Assembly (NCBI GenBank): GCA_025024175.1
Contig: QCXZ01000001.1
Coordinates: 30,870,942 to 30,934,941, forward strand
Length of the DNA: 64,000 nucleotides
DNA from: Rhyzopertha dominica
Taxonomy: Eukaryota > Arthropoda > Insecta > Coleoptera > Bostrichidae
Direction of reading: 5' to 3'
The notes under the pieces are model-generated. The model ran no database searches and was not told the DNA's origin. It saw only the letters and a list, made by a program, of their open reading frames with translations. Positions 22,574 to 34,927 of the stretch are shown here, one piece after another (the first letter of the stretch is position 1; every line of letters starts with the position of its first letter). Both the position numbers and the translations under genes were made by a program.

Positions 22574-25141
22574 GGCAGGAACATGGATTACGTCACGATT
22601 TTAAGCGAGAACGTCAGAGTTGAACTAAATGCTTTTCGAAATTGCTTTGGAGTTTATACAAATTCATCTATTCTCGTTCCAGAGCGCCTTTTTCTTTAAT
22701 GCACAATACTCATAATGATGATATTTATTGTTACACATAGCACTACATGCGTGTAATTAATATTTGCATCAATTTTAGAACAAGTTAGGCACAGTGCTTC
22801 ATGCATAATGGACATGAAGCTGAATTACAGATGACTGTGCACAAAGAACCTATACTGCTTACATTTAGTTGAATCGGCAGCGCACGGGAGTACAGACATG
22901 AATACTTTTTTATGGTTCCCCGATTTTTTTAAGTGCACATAAAAAATAAGGCCTTATAAAGATTTTTTAAGCACATAACTTGCTAAAATTGACTTCTGTG
23001 CCGCAAAGCTTTCGGTAGTGTCATAATTTAACCGCCTTTTTAAATTGAATTCAATTTGAATATTTCACGTCACCTTGTATAGATAGGTAATAATGCACCT
23101 CTCGGAACCGATTATGGAATACAGTTTGCAGCTCGTAAATTTGCTAATAATTAGCGTTCCTGCGTACCGACAAATCATCTTTATCATTATCGGCGGTCCA
23201 AAGGACCAGGAAGTCCTTTTCACTTTTTAATGGAAAAGGCCGGTCGCAATTAGCATACAAATAACTACCCCGACTACGCGCATAAGATCAATTACACCAA
23301 AAAGTCATGAAGACGTTTGCTTTAACGCTTCGCATAAAATTACTGGACACAAGTAGGTTTATTGAATGCCGAAGACGGTTCTGGGAATTTCACATCAGAT
23401 TCGACATCTGCCCGTGGACGTCCTGTTCCGTGAAACAAAATACGCTGTTGCCACTCTAAAGATCCTTTATTGCACAATAAAAACCACACAAACATGAACT
23501 TTTAGTAAAACAAATACTCACCTTTAATAACTTTTAGAAATATAACTGTGTCTTGATTGAAAATTGGTCAAAATAGGAGTGCACGTAGATGTCATTTATT
23601 AGTTTTATTTATTAGGTTAGTTCAAAATTTCATCAAAAAATTAAGTTATAAAAGTCCAAATATTAAAATTTGTATCCAATTTTGTAGTTATTCAAGCTTT
23701 TCTTAAGTAATAGTTTTTGAACAATAAATGCGTTTACTGTTTTATATTGCATAGTTGCTTTCATGGCTTTTCCGGTTTAATTAGTTATAAGAGGAACGAT
23801 GATGGTGTCTGATATTGGCCTAAAAACAAAGTATTTTTTGTATTTAGCAGAAACTGAAATGAGACTGACCTGCAGTTGTTGTTTTATTAATACTCCTGTT
23901 CTATGTAACTCCCTTTTTGTATTCCTTTGGCCTACTGTGAACATTCTAACTCCACACAACATCCACACATTCACACACAGTCAACATTTTAAAGAAAATC
24001 TGTAACTGAAATTAAAAATTTTTGTAATTATCATTCGTTCGAACAAATCTGGTTGAAACTGGAAAAGAGTAATATGAGTTACTCTTCGTGTCCTAATAAA
24101 TCCTGAATAATAACAAAAAATTAGAAGAATAAGGTTGCTCTTTGTATCACTATATCCGAATAAACTTTAGCGAATAACCAAAAATTATAACGAATAATAT
24201 ATAAACAGTCGTACCGTATACCAAAGAATTTAGACGGGTAGAAATATATAAAACTTTCAGTGCCTGCATTGAACAGAGTAGATAGCAGGGGGGCAAGGTT
24301 GTTTGTCCTACAGTTTTCCACGCGTGTATTACAGTGTATTTATGAGTGATACATTTACAATATAATCATAAATAAATTAAATTTATCTGTGATATAACAC
24401 AAAGCCTGCGATACAGTATGGTAGCACAATTATCCACATCAGGCTGATTCCATCTACGTTGCTGTTTGAGATAGTAAAGATTTTTACGATATCAGATAAT
24501 TGATATTGTCGCAACCGAAGAACTTCTATGGATAGCAGCAAATTTTGTAACCATCTATCCCACAACAGACGTTGATGTATAATTAGCAAAGACATATACA
24601 ATAGTTTGGCAACACAGTAGTCAAATTTATTCGAACGAATGCGAAATCTCGTTATTCAGCCGGGTGTCCGCTTCCCTTTGTGAACGCGGGGATCTTAATG
24701 AAGCTGTCGTCGAAGTAAAAATATTAACCTATGCCGACGTACGGTGTCCGCTAATCATTAAAAGCACCGAACTGGATAACGGTGGAGCAGCAGCCCAAGA
24801 TAAACGAGTTACACGACGAACATGTGCCTCTTACGGGGTGGTACACAAAAAGCAAAAGGGTAAATGAATAATGGACTACCGATCGGGCAATCACTCTGGA
24901 ACGCCGTGCAGTAAGTGGAAACTGCTCCACTGAAATTGTTTCGTATTAGGTGGTCCGGTTCCGGGTCACTTTGGTAACAAAAATGGCATTTTAACGACAT
25001 ATTCATCGAACATCGCTCATTTTCTTACCAAAAAGAATGCCTTTTAGTTTTCCTAACAAAAAACATGTTACAAGTGTTTTGTAACAGTTCTTTAAGAGTT
25101 ATTAATTAAAATTTATGATATCAGTAAAAAGCTGGCGAGAT
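22574..25141. other. No recognisable gene
   Basis: Long AT-rich stretch. Open frames up to 72 codons on both strands lack domains. No transposon ends recognised. Confidence 0.35.
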
Positions 25142-25300
25142 GATAGGTCACTTCTCCTTAAATGATGTAGTTATCACTAGGTGGATTTGTCATCTGATTA
25201 CAGTCATTAGCTGACAGATGGCACTGACATCTAAATTTTTGCATGCACCTCACCATTAAAGTAGACCTAAACTGCAATAACGAACTAAACTAAATAAACT
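25142..25300 (-). repeat. Fragment of the 8.5-kb repeat family
   Basis: AGGTCACTTCTCCTTAAATG, CACTAGGTGGATTTGTCATC, GCTGACAGATGGCACTGACA and TAGACCTAAACTGCA follow the same order as the inverted arm of the cluster at 8452-9620, with internal deletions. Confidence 0.6.
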
Positions 25301-26136
25301 AAATTTGGTATACAACATGATATTAGAAGCTACCATTTTCGGTTAAGGGAGCTCAGCAGCACTAAAATAAAGTTTATCTAAAGATATACCGATTTTCGAC
25401 TCAATATGGTATTATACTTTCAGAAATTTTTATGTTGTTCCAAACCGCAATCAAAATCAAAAGTCCCAAACAGATACTCTCAATATCGGTCCAGGCCCGT
25501 TTTCAGTAATTTTATACCTAACTTTAAAATATCTAAATTCATGATTTACTCATTTGTATTAAGTACTAAGATATATATAAATTTCGCTATGCTCGATTTT
25601 TATTGACAATTATTTAACTCAGCAAATGAATAAAATTCAAAATAACCTCCTTATTTTATAATCATTTCTAATACCAATAAACAAAAATAAACCTTAAACT
25701 TATTATTATCAACACAAAAGTCTAATCCAAGTATGCACACGTTTTCTTAACGGATAACAGGTTCTACAAACTTTCGCTAACTGATGCTTTATATTTTCGC
25801 AAGTTGCTCTTTGACGGATTTAATTGTAGCGCTGCTATATTTCAGAGAGGTGTTGTTCTTCACAGACGTGGTTTCACTTTTCCCTCGTATCAACTCGATC
25901 GCAACTTAAATCATCGATCCTTGTTGATATTATATTTTGACTACCAATTTCAGAACTCATTTTTAGACATCCTTATTTCAAAGGCTAAGTCCCTTATCCC
26001 CTCCCCCCTCCCATTATGATTTAGCAGTCTCTTGTAGATTACGACGAGCACATTATTTGAATATATTGGATACATTTCTTCCAAATACATTGCCCTTCAC
26101 TCTGAAATTCTTAATTCCATAAAAACATGCCTCTTG
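25301..26136. other. No recognisable gene
   Basis: AT-rich sequence with no identified feature. Confidence 0.35.
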
Positions 26137-26845
26137 TTAATTGTTAATAAAAGAACAATTTTTTGCAAAAACTTTCCTAGCAATATTTGATCTTGAAAAA
26201 GCTATGCACTTGTTATTGTAAACAATTAATACAATGTTGCTATTATATGCATCATATATTATTCTCTTTACCGGTTCTGCGTGAAAATTTTCAAATAGGA
26301 AGTCTTCGTGATCTTTTCTAACTTTTTTTTTCCGGACGTTCTTCACAACTCGGTGACGAAAAGTACCATAAGGTGTTTTGGTCATTTTTTGACGATTTTA
26401 AATAAGCGTACACATTCAAAATTACGATTTTAGTCACAATTTTAACGTTTTCATCACTGCTGATATGTTCATCATCCTTGGACCTAGGTCTCCATTCCGC
26501 ATCTCGAAGATGTGAAAAACTATAAAACGAAATAAATTAAGTATTCCGTTCTAACATAGTAAGTTACGATTTTACACACCTTCAAAGATGTTAAATGAAG
26601 TCTTGAGAAGGACTATTTTATAACTGCCTAATTGCCACAAAAAAAACCTCAACACTCTAAGAGTCCAGAGAAACTCTTTGACAAAATTCGTATTGGGGAC
26701 GTTTATTTATTACCTATTTACTACCTGTCCCTGATCAGACCTTATCAAATCAAAAACATCTTGGACCTCTTGGTCTTGGTCCTCATCACATTCAAGCTTG
26801 TCAAAGACGATGATGGTTATAGTTTTGCTATGGGGAGGCATTAAA
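26137..26845 (-). other. Possible minus-strand multi-exon coding fragment
   Basis: Three minus-strand stretches look weakly coding. A frame starts MPPHSKTITIIVFDKLE at about 26840 and runs into an acidic DQDQEVQDVFDLIRSDQGQ; CAG|GTAGTA could be a donor near 26720. A middle stretch (RDAEWRPRSKDDEHISSDEN, about 26505-26440) follows a TTTTATAG possible acceptor. An 82-codon frame at 26385-26137 starts MTKTPYGTFRHRVVKNVRKK. The charged composition is unlike the surrounding AT-rich noise. I recognise no family, and the splice connections are guesses. It could equally be an old transposon ORF. Confidence 0.2.
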
Positions 26846-27145
26846 ACTGTTCAAGAACCAAATTGCAAAACATCGTAAACACGGTATATCTTTGGGTTTA
26901 CTTTAAAATAATACATATTGTAGTCATTTCCAGAATTACTTACTTATTACCAATGCCACTCACTTAACAGCGGGTTGAATTAAGCTCACATAGAATTATT
27001 GTTCACTTTCTCAACATTCACTTTAAGTTTTTAGTTTTCTGTATTTGCAATTTTTTTCTAGGTACTATACTGACTGTACGATGTTTCTGTGAAAATGCAT
27101 TTTTAAACAATAAAGAATATATAATCATTATTAGTATTTACATAC

Positions 27146-27166
27146 GATAGATAGATAGATAGATAG
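27146..27166. repeat. (GATA)n microsatellite
   Basis: Five tandem GATA units. Confidence 0.9.
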
Positions 27167-27351
27167 TGACTAAAGGTTCTAATACTCCTAATAACTTCAA
27201 CCAGTTATTTTCTGCTTTAGCAATATTCCTGATTTGCAATTATTGGCTAATTTGACGAAGTAATTCTTCCCCCTATCCCAAAAAAAAAGAAACAGTTAAT
27301 CACTTACATTCTAAATTATTGTTACTGATTAGCGCCATCTGTGGCCGGGAG

Positions 27352-27576
27352 TCACAGGCGTGTAGTGTGTAGATGCGGTGTAGTGGGACACTGCAGGTGG
27401 TGATCATGGATACAGACAGATGGCAGGAATGTCGAGACTCCAGAGAATGCTATCAATCGAATCTTCGCGAAATGTGTGCAGTATAGTGTTTTAGTGAATA
27501 AAAGAGGACCCAAGTAAAAACCTTGCAAGACTCCAGAGAAAATATCGAATGGCTCAGAAATACTCATTAACTTCAC
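27352..27576 (-). pseudogene. Short LINE reverse-transcriptase remnant
   Basis: The minus-strand frame contains SEPFDIFSGVLQGFYLGPLLF split by substitutions. FSGVLQGF..GPLLF aligns with the RT block '.SGVPQGS.LGPLLF'. Only this block is recognisable. The frame then drifts into unrelated low-complexity sequence. Confidence 0.5.
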
Positions 27577-28099
27577 ATATTGAAGATATTATGTACAAGG
27601 ACTTTTTATGGTTTTTATTTGTTTTTACTGTGTGGTGCATTTTCAGCGTCAGATAATACGTACTCGATAGTTTCTACAGATTGTTGAAAAAACATAACTT
27701 CAAACACAGAAGCAAGAAACTATAAACAGTAGTAAACAGTAAACGGTCAGGGCCCGATCCAGAAATGCGATGAGGTGGTTATAAACATCTTCAGCTCTTA
27801 TGTGACGATGGGAAAATTTAGAGAGCCCGTTAGAAAAAAACCGTTTGCCCTTTTGGTGCCAAGAATAAGCGACCTGCGAAATTTCTCAGTAAAACTGTTG
27901 ATTGATGTATACATGAATCATGTATACATGAATCTAATAAAGCCATCCGCAGTATCAATATCATTCGTAATATGTGGAACTCATTCGTAATCGTAGTACT
28001 GCAACAGCTAGAGCTCTTATTCCTGGTCCTAAAAAAAATAAGTTTCAAAAAAGCAACCTCTCTTCGATTCATAGTCGGTTGTAACAGTGAAGGGAAGTT
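27577..28099. other. Non-coding or pre-LINE sequence
   Basis: No recognisable motif, but this may include the degraded 5' part of the LINE that follows. A 13-bp direct repeat (CATGAATC / ATGTATACATGAATC) lies at 27910-27935. Confidence 0.3.
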
Positions 28100-29999
28100 T
28101 TGCATTGTCCTCATACTGCAGGTTGGGCTGATTATAAACGTAAGAGGAACATGGTAGTGGGAGTTATTCGAGAAGAAAACGGTTATATTACGAAAAAACA
28201 TAGACAGGTGCAAAGGGAACAGTAAGAAAATGTGGACAACGTTGAAAGAATTAATCGGTTCCAAAAAAGGGAAAAAGTAAACCTTGAAAAGATTACATTT
28301 GAAACAAACTTGGGAAAACCGGAGGAAAACTTAAATTATGTTTACACAAGCAGCGTTAGAAACATTGTCAGAGAAATACCGGTAGTTGATGAGAAGTTTG
28401 ATAGCAACGTGAACAGGCAGAGCTCGGAGCTGTTGTCTCATTTTGAGACAATTTCTTTGAGCCAACTAAGGACAATAATCACAAACCTGAAAAATCGGTC
28501 AGCTTCAGATAAAGAATTAAATGTAAAGTTCCTTAAAACTATCTTTGTGGTTGTGGGGCATCCTTTGCGTTAAATACGTCATTAATCAGGGGACATGTAC
28601 CGAAAGAATTAAAAGTTAGCCTGGTAATACCTGTGCCAAAAGTCGCTTTACCTGCAAAGCCTTCTGACCTTCGACCAATTAATTTGTTACCATTCGTGGA
28701 AAAAATATTGGAAATACTAGTGTGCATGCAGCTAACAAAATATATGGAGACATGTAAAATAGTATACGAGGGGCAATCGGGCTTCAGAAAACAACGTTCG
28801 TGCGAAACAGCACTGCAGTTCGTGTGTTCCAAATGGCGCCGTTATATAAACAATGGCAGTATTGTGTTGTGTGTTGCACTTGATCTGCAAAGAGCCTTTG
28901 AAGCAAAAGCTACGTATGTACGGGATAGTGGATAATGCTTACCAGTGTTTCAACAGTTATTTAACAGATCCTACCCAAAGGTTAAGGTAAATGGTCAAGT
29001 GTCGGGCTTAATCGAAAATAATCTGGGGGTGCCACAAGAAAATGTTCTCGGACCACTGCTGTTCAATCTATACATAAACGATGTACGTGATGTATTGCAT
29101 AACGCATCTATTAATTTGTTTGCTGACGATACATTGGGTTTTGTCAGGTCGGGATCACCAAGAGTTAACAGATATTCTAAACACGGAACTAGATACACTG
29201 CATAAGTGGTTGTGTGCAAACCGGCGGAAACTAAATTACTCTAAATCTAAATGGATGGTCTTGGGATTTAAACATAACTATAACAGATATTATTAACAGC
29301 AATATGGTATTTATATTAGTGACGTAAAATTGGAATTTTTAGGGCAGTTTAAATATCTTGAAGTGATGTTAGATCCTCAGTTAACTTTCACAAGCTTTGT
29401 TGACGAAATATGTAAAAAAGTAAGGAAAAATAGGTTTTTTGTCTCACATTTTAGCAAATTTGTCACTGTACAGTAGAAATTTAGTGTATAAAACCATAGT
29501 TTATCCTCATTTTATGTACTGTATGTCCTTATAAATTGCATCCAAAAAAAAAGATACTGTATGTAAGTAGATATACTCCGGTGGATTATATGTTACAAAA
29601 CCTTAAGTGGTTAAATATTCAACAGCAATTAGAGGCTGCGAATGTTGCAATTATTTTTAAATTAAGTAAAAGTCTGTTGCCAGACTACTTACAAAAACAA
29701 TTACACACTAGAGCCGATGTACATTCCCATAATGTTCGTAATAAGCTGCATTACAATACAGAATTTTCACGGAACACGTATGAGCAGAAACAACTATTTA
29801 GTGAGGTTTACGATTGTACAATAGTCTTCTGGGATACATAAAAGAAAAAGTAACTATACGTTCTTTTAATTTTATTGTTAAACAAATGTATTTGACAAAA
29901 AATGTACTTACTGTATAGATAATGTATAATTACTATTCTATTAGACTGTGTACTGTACTAGCAGTTTTTGCCAAATAAATGCATACATACATACATAAG
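28100..29999 (+). pseudogene. LINE (non-LTR retrotransposon) copy, 3' part of ORF2 with tetranucleotide tail
   Basis: Plus-strand frames follow the LINE ORF2 order. A pre-RT segment (KNIDRCKGNSKKMWTTLKEL) lies near 28190-28250. RT blocks begin with LRPINLLPFVEKILE (about 28670-28720), QSGFRKQRSCETALQF and LCVALDLQRAFE (to 28905). Then come VNGQVSGLIEN.LGVPQENVLGPLLFNLYIND (28985-29080) and LFADDT with the catalytic ADD (about 29116-29133), then thumb and C-terminal blocks to 29841. Frames change several times and a short piece is missing after RAFE. The 3' end is AATAAATG followed by (CATA)n at 29977-29997. A microsatellite tail rather than poly(A) fits CR1-like LINEs. The endonuclease region is not recognisable. 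Confidence 0.75.
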
Positions 30000-31299
30000 T
30001 CTAAAAAGAAAACGTAGTATTCATTTCGACGAGAACAGCAATGAAGGTACTCTACTCGGCTAAAGACCTTTTTGATATTGATTATTATTATCCATAGAAA
30101 AACATGCTACTGACTTACTTATGTAATCTAAAATTTATTTGAGCAATATTTTATTGCTTGCGGCTAGTCCCACAGAAGGAGAAATGTTAAAACAGTTACC
30201 GTTCTGAATGATACTTTATGCGTCTGCCGTCTAATTGCCCAATAAAAAACATGATTAATAACAGTAATTTTAGATTTGCTTAGAATATTCTAATGGTAGC
30301 CCGCGACAGCTTGAGCAGGTGAATCTGTTTTTGCCATTTTTTTTTGTCAGATCAGTTAGCGTTAGTTAGGTCCGCAAACGGCCGTTACAGACGCCATTTC
30401 TAATTAGCGGATCAATTATTCTGTCAAGTGTTCCCCTAGTTATATTTTAGGATGTTTTTAACTTATCATTTATGGTGGGTTCCAAATTGCTTCTGTAATA
30501 GTTTAGAAACTCAGACCGTTCCTTTGTATCACAGTAACTTATTCACGGAAATTTTTATCGGTTGAATTTAGATGGATAATTAATTACATTGGAACCGGTG
30601 GTCGTCCAGCTTTACTTGTAAGCTTAGGTCTCTGACACCTCTTATTAGGCATTATGTAATCGCTACAGTGTTCAACCCCGAGCACATCCGGTTAATTTAA
30701 ATTTAATTTTGGGATGGGGCTCAAATTATTTTTGAGATATAAATCTGAATTATTCGGCCAGCAAATGAAGCGGACTTGTGGATTTTTTGTGATTTGATTG
30801 TGTCAAGCGCGAAATAGACAACTGAGCTATTATAAATTAAAAATTACCAGTTAATACCAGTTATTTAATTCTAATAATTGTATAAAGGCTATACCTTTCT
30901 AAAAGCTAATGCATGATCAAATACTTGACTCGAATTTGTCTAAACATTAATATAATGAAGTATTATCTAGCGTTGTTGATAAATGCACAAACATGTGCAT
31001 GTGTTAAGGTGAATACTGAAAATAATTTGTTGGCGATATTATCCATCATTGTTTACGCAGGTCAGTACAGAATAAAAAGAATTAGGTACATCACATTCTA
31101 CATCTTCATTTTGCAAACAAATTCGTCTGCATGCGTAAACATCACATTATTACATTACGGTGCAAAAACTTGTCAGTTAAATAAAAACATTTATTTAGGA
31201 AAAAACTTCATAATATATTATAAACACCGCCATTTTTAAGGACAGAAGATTTTTTATGGGAACGTGTGTTCAAAAGATTTTCATATGATTGATTTCTAA
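30000..31299. other. No recognisable gene
   Basis: AT-rich sequence. The 108-codon + frame at 30913-31239 has no identifiable domain. Confidence 0.35.
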
Positions 31300-31633
31300 C
31301 AAGATATGTTTTTGGCTAGTTTGTTATCAATATGTAGGCAAGGTTGAAAAATCAACATCGTAAAAAGAACATAAGCACTAACAATCTTGTCTGCTTAATT
31401 TTTGTATCACATTGCAAAGTTACATCAATATGGTTGTGTGACCCGCAAAAAGGAAATGTTTGGGACATTGCGCCAAGTGATTTGTATATATTAGAAATAA
31501 TACGGGACCTAAGATAGACCCCACAGCACTGATTGTTGATTATTGAATTATTGACTTCGAAATAAATATTTGTTAAGTGTTATTCCACTAGTCCTCGTTC
31601 TTGTTGAACTCTTTCAGTAAAATTGCGTCGACA
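31300..31633 (-). pseudogene. LINE reverse-transcriptase remnant
   Basis: Minus-strand translation around 31535-31440 gives ...GSILGPVLFLIYTNHLAQC and then a stretch in the place of the catalytic ADD block. This matches the RT motif 'GSILGPVLFLIYINDL'. Downstream (lower coordinates) the similarity fades. The neighbouring TIR element begins at 31642, so the LINE may be interrupted there. Confidence 0.45.
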
Positions 31634-31641
31634 ATACCTAT

Positions 31642-32691
31642 TAGAGTTGAGAATAATCGGATGATTGAAAGAATCGGAATGTTCCGATTCCGAAGACGTT
31701 AATAATCGGAATAATATTCGGAATCGGAATAAAATGGGTGAAGTGTCGGTCAGAATAGAATCGACACCGCGCGTCGCCTTAGTTCGGTAATCTTTCGCTT
31801 CCCCATGCGATCGAGTTGCAGTTGGTGTTTATGATTTTCAAATTTAGATTAGATTTCGTGGTTATACCCTTTAACCTAAAGGATTGTTTCGTGTTGCCCT
31901 GTGCAGAAAGATTAGCATGTACAATATTGCAATACCTACCTATTATGGCTTAGTTATAGGTACATGAATGTTGCGTAAAACTATACTTTTTTACTTACCA
32001 AAACTTGCATACGGCGTGAATATGTCATTTCTGTATTCTGTATAAATTTTCAATGAGATCTTGTTATCGGTGTTCAATTTTATTCTCATATTATTTTTTG
32101 TAAACATTATTGAAATTAAAAGCTAACGTCATGTTAATAGCGACAATGGTTAAAATATTTAAGCAACTCACTGCTTCTGTCAGACAGAATCCTATTGAAG
32201 TTTACACAATTTTACACGTTTTTGTATTTAGTAATAATATTACGGAAAGTAGTGCGTAAAAAAACGGCATCAATACCGAGCAGGCGTAGGCGATCATGTA
32301 TTTCGACAGGTTTCCAAGTTTTGATATTATAACTTGCCTATGTTTTTGTATTGTATTCAACTTTATTTGTATTTGAAAGAATATTCCAACAAACAGCCAG
32401 CGGAATGAGCTTATTGTCGGTATCGAATAAGCGCGAGCGATTGCGTAATTCGGTAAGTGTCTAAGTTTCGATACATAACCCACACCTTCCTTGCGCGAGT
32501 TGTTTCCTATTCCGATTCTAGTTATATTCCGATTCCAGTAGAAAGTTTCCATCATCGGTATGACAGTAAGCGCGAACCGTGTGCGCGGTGAAAATAATCG
32601 TATATAATAATATTCTGAAATAATCGGAATCATCCGAATATTTGAATAATCGGAAACATTCCGAATATTAATTCGGATAGTCCATACTCTA
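31642..32691. mobile_element. hAT-like TIR element (1050 bp), non-autonomous
   Basis: The left end TAGAGTTGAGAATAATCGGA and the right end, reverse-complemented TAGAGTATGGACTATCCGAA, share the outer TAGAGT. Both are followed by many copies of AATCGGAAT/ATTCCGATT subterminal motifs. The flanks ATACCTAT (31634-31641) and ATATATAT (32692-32699) agree at six of eight positions, compatible with an aged 8-bp duplication. The interior contains a degenerate internal duplication (around 32263-32330 and 32408-32475). The 143-codon minus frame 32202-32633 runs over these repeats and shows no transposase motif. Confidence 0.55.
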
Positions 32692-32699
32692 ATATATAT

Positions 32700-33023
32700 G
32701 TTCTTATTGCGTCTCCTAGTGTTTTTCGAAACGCACAGTCGGCTATACTTACTCGTATATTCGTGTGTTAGTTAAGCTAGGGAATCTTAGTCCATCCAAA
32801 AAAACTGTACTGTCCGAGTGCCGTAGTATTGCTGTTTTTTGATTAAATATATTTTTCTTAACTCCAGACTCCAATTTTGAAGAGATGAGCAACACTTGTT
32901 TTTAGTGAGTTAGGTCAGCTTCGTAACTAACTGACGACCCCCGGACCCCCGAATATAAGTTCGAAATTTATTCTAATTGAACTTAGTTGAACTAACAAGT
33001 AGAGCTAAGCTAAAAAATCAATT
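32700..33023. other. No recognisable gene
   Basis: Contains a GATTAAATATATTTTTC stretch and a C-rich patch (32936-32952) that could be an old LTR edge, but no partner was found. Confidence 0.25.
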
Positions 33024-33786
33024 CACTGATCTCTAAATAAATGGATGGCGCATAAGTCATTCAAAACTGTGATAAGTAGAAACTCGTGCGCTGGTACTCG
33101 TACTATCAATTTACGGCGCTAAAAAAAAACGAACACCGCGTGCTTTGTTACTTACTGAAAAAGGTGTATGATGTATAATGTTAATGCGGACTATAATGGT
33201 TTACGATTTTAACCGTCAATCATTAGCGTCATATTTATCGCAGAAGCGAACCTTTGCCAAAATTTTAGTACAAGAACCAGCGGCTAGGCCACTGATCTCT
33301 AAATAACTGGATGTCGCATAAGTCATTTAAAACTGTGATATGTAGCCACCATGCCGCTGGTACTCGTACTATCAATTTAACGGCGCGTTCAAATTATAGG
33401 TTATATCCTTAACTATATATGGTTATGAGTAAACGTTAACAAGTTAACATCCAGTTTGTACGGTACATGATTCTTACTCAAACACTACAACGATCATCTT
33501 TTGTAAATCTGCAGACAGATGGTGAGTTCACGATTTTAACCGTCAATCATTAACGTTATATTTACCGCAGAAGCGAACCTTTGTCAAAATTTTAGTACAA
33601 GGACCAGCGGCTAGGCGCTAAAGTGGTTTAAATCTATCACAAATAATTTACATGCATTTTGGTATATAAGCGACATCCAGTTATTTAGAGATCAGTGGGC
33701 TAGGCGCTAAGGTGGCTTCAATCTATCACAAATAATTTACATGCATTTTGGTATGCAAGCGACATCCAGTTATTTAGAGATCAGTG
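33024..33786. repeat. Tandem/partial copies of a CACTGATCTC-ended inverted-repeat family
   Basis: A first partial copy starts CACTGATCTCTAAATAA at 33024 and runs to 33289. A second starts CACTGATCTCTAAATAACTG at 33290 and ends with the complement GTTATTTAGAGATCAGTG at 33697. The terminal 89 bp (from GGCTAGGCGCT at 33609) is then duplicated in tandem, ending again with ATCAGTG at 33786. Internal landmarks are CGATTTTAACCGTCAATCAT, GCAGAAGCGAACCTTTG and TTACATGCATTTTGGTAT. Another copy is at 55888-56928. No coding capacity. Superfamily unresolved because target duplications are unclear. Confidence 0.8.
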
Positions 33787-33979
33787 AGTCAAATAATGAG
33801 CTGGCTAATTGGGTATTTGCCGTATATTTATATTTTATTAAATTGCATATTAATAGGTAGCATCTAATCCACAAAACAGCTGTGACAGCTTATAAAATCG
33901 AAAAAAATGGATCGTAAGGTTAATTTTATGTTAAAAATGTGAATATTTAGAGGGACCGGCAAAACGCGAACATATTGGA

Positions 33980-34927
33980 CGTGACGTCAGGTGTCTTGTA
34001 AATGGCCGCTTGTTTACATCTTGGGTCAGCGCGTCACGCGTTAGCCTCAGCCCGTCAATTTATCAGTTTCTTGTTTGCGTTCTTTTGTGACAAGCGAATT
34101 AAAATACGCCAAGAAAAGTGAAATACTTATGACTTCTGAAGGCATGTTCATTGTTAAGGAATTTGTGTACAGCGACGAGCGTTTCAACGCGGCGAAGATG
34201 AGGAACATAAAAGCAACAGCATAAGTGAACTTTTTATCATATTAACGGAGCATTAATAATTTGATCACAGTGGGTTCTTGGAAATATACTATTTGGAAAA
34301 ATAAACATGTAAGAATCAAAAATGTACCCTAAACTTAACATTTATTTTAGAGGTCAGAATAAATATAAATTGCCATTTATTTCGGGGCTCTTGCGGCTCG
34401 TTTTCGGTCTGGCTAACAGTCAAATATATGGAGAACAACGTCATTCTTTATTATAACATTTCCCTATATCAACTTAAAACGCATATAATTTTTCATATCC
34501 TCTTCAAGCTATAACAAAATGGAAATTGAATGGTAAACACTTATAACCCCAAAAAGAATAATAAAACTTACAATAAGAATTAAGATGATTTTCACAACAG
34601 AAAAACAACCTTTGCGATCTCGGTATATCACGTCTAGGGGCCTTAAACAACTTTCTCATACGTTGATAATCTGGAGGGACGGTTACAAAAATTTTGTTAG
34701 CTGTACTGACTGAAGTACTTTTATAACCATGTACAAAACAACACTTGTTTTGTTTTCCATATATAATAGATGCTTGTAAAACTATACAAATCACTTTTTG
34801 GTGTGACCTCTTACACCGTCCTTTCAATAAATACCACACAAAAGCTTTTCCAGTACAAGAATTATACTACACCATTATATTATACAGCACGCTCCTCGGT
34901 AATGTTTACATGACACTTGACGTCACG
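33980..34927. mobile_element. P-like/THAP element relic bounded by CGTGACGTCA inverted repeats
   Basis: CGTGACGTCAGGTGTCTTGT at 33980 and the complement of ACATGACACTTGACGTCACG ending at 34927 form inverted repeats of about 23 bp (20 matches). A THAP-type zinc-finger exon lies between them on the minus strand. THAP fingers are the DNA-binding domain of P-element transposases. At about 950 bp the element is far shorter than an autonomous P element. No clean 8-bp target duplication was seen, so the boundaries may be subterminal. Confidence 0.5.
34504..34839 (-). pseudogene. THAP-type zinc-finger exon
   Basis: The frame contains NKCCFVHGYKSTS (the C-x-C... start of a THAP finger). It continues with a hydrophobic NKIFVTVPPDYQRM block, an FKAPRRD block, and LFFCCENHL with the C-x2-H end of the finger. 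After the finger, the sequence TTATT|GTAAGT (minus strand, near 34575) looks like a donor, so this may be a first exon. The catalytic RNase-H-like part of a P-type transposase is not found within the bounded interval. It may alternatively be a domesticated THAP gene fragment. Confidence 0.55.
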
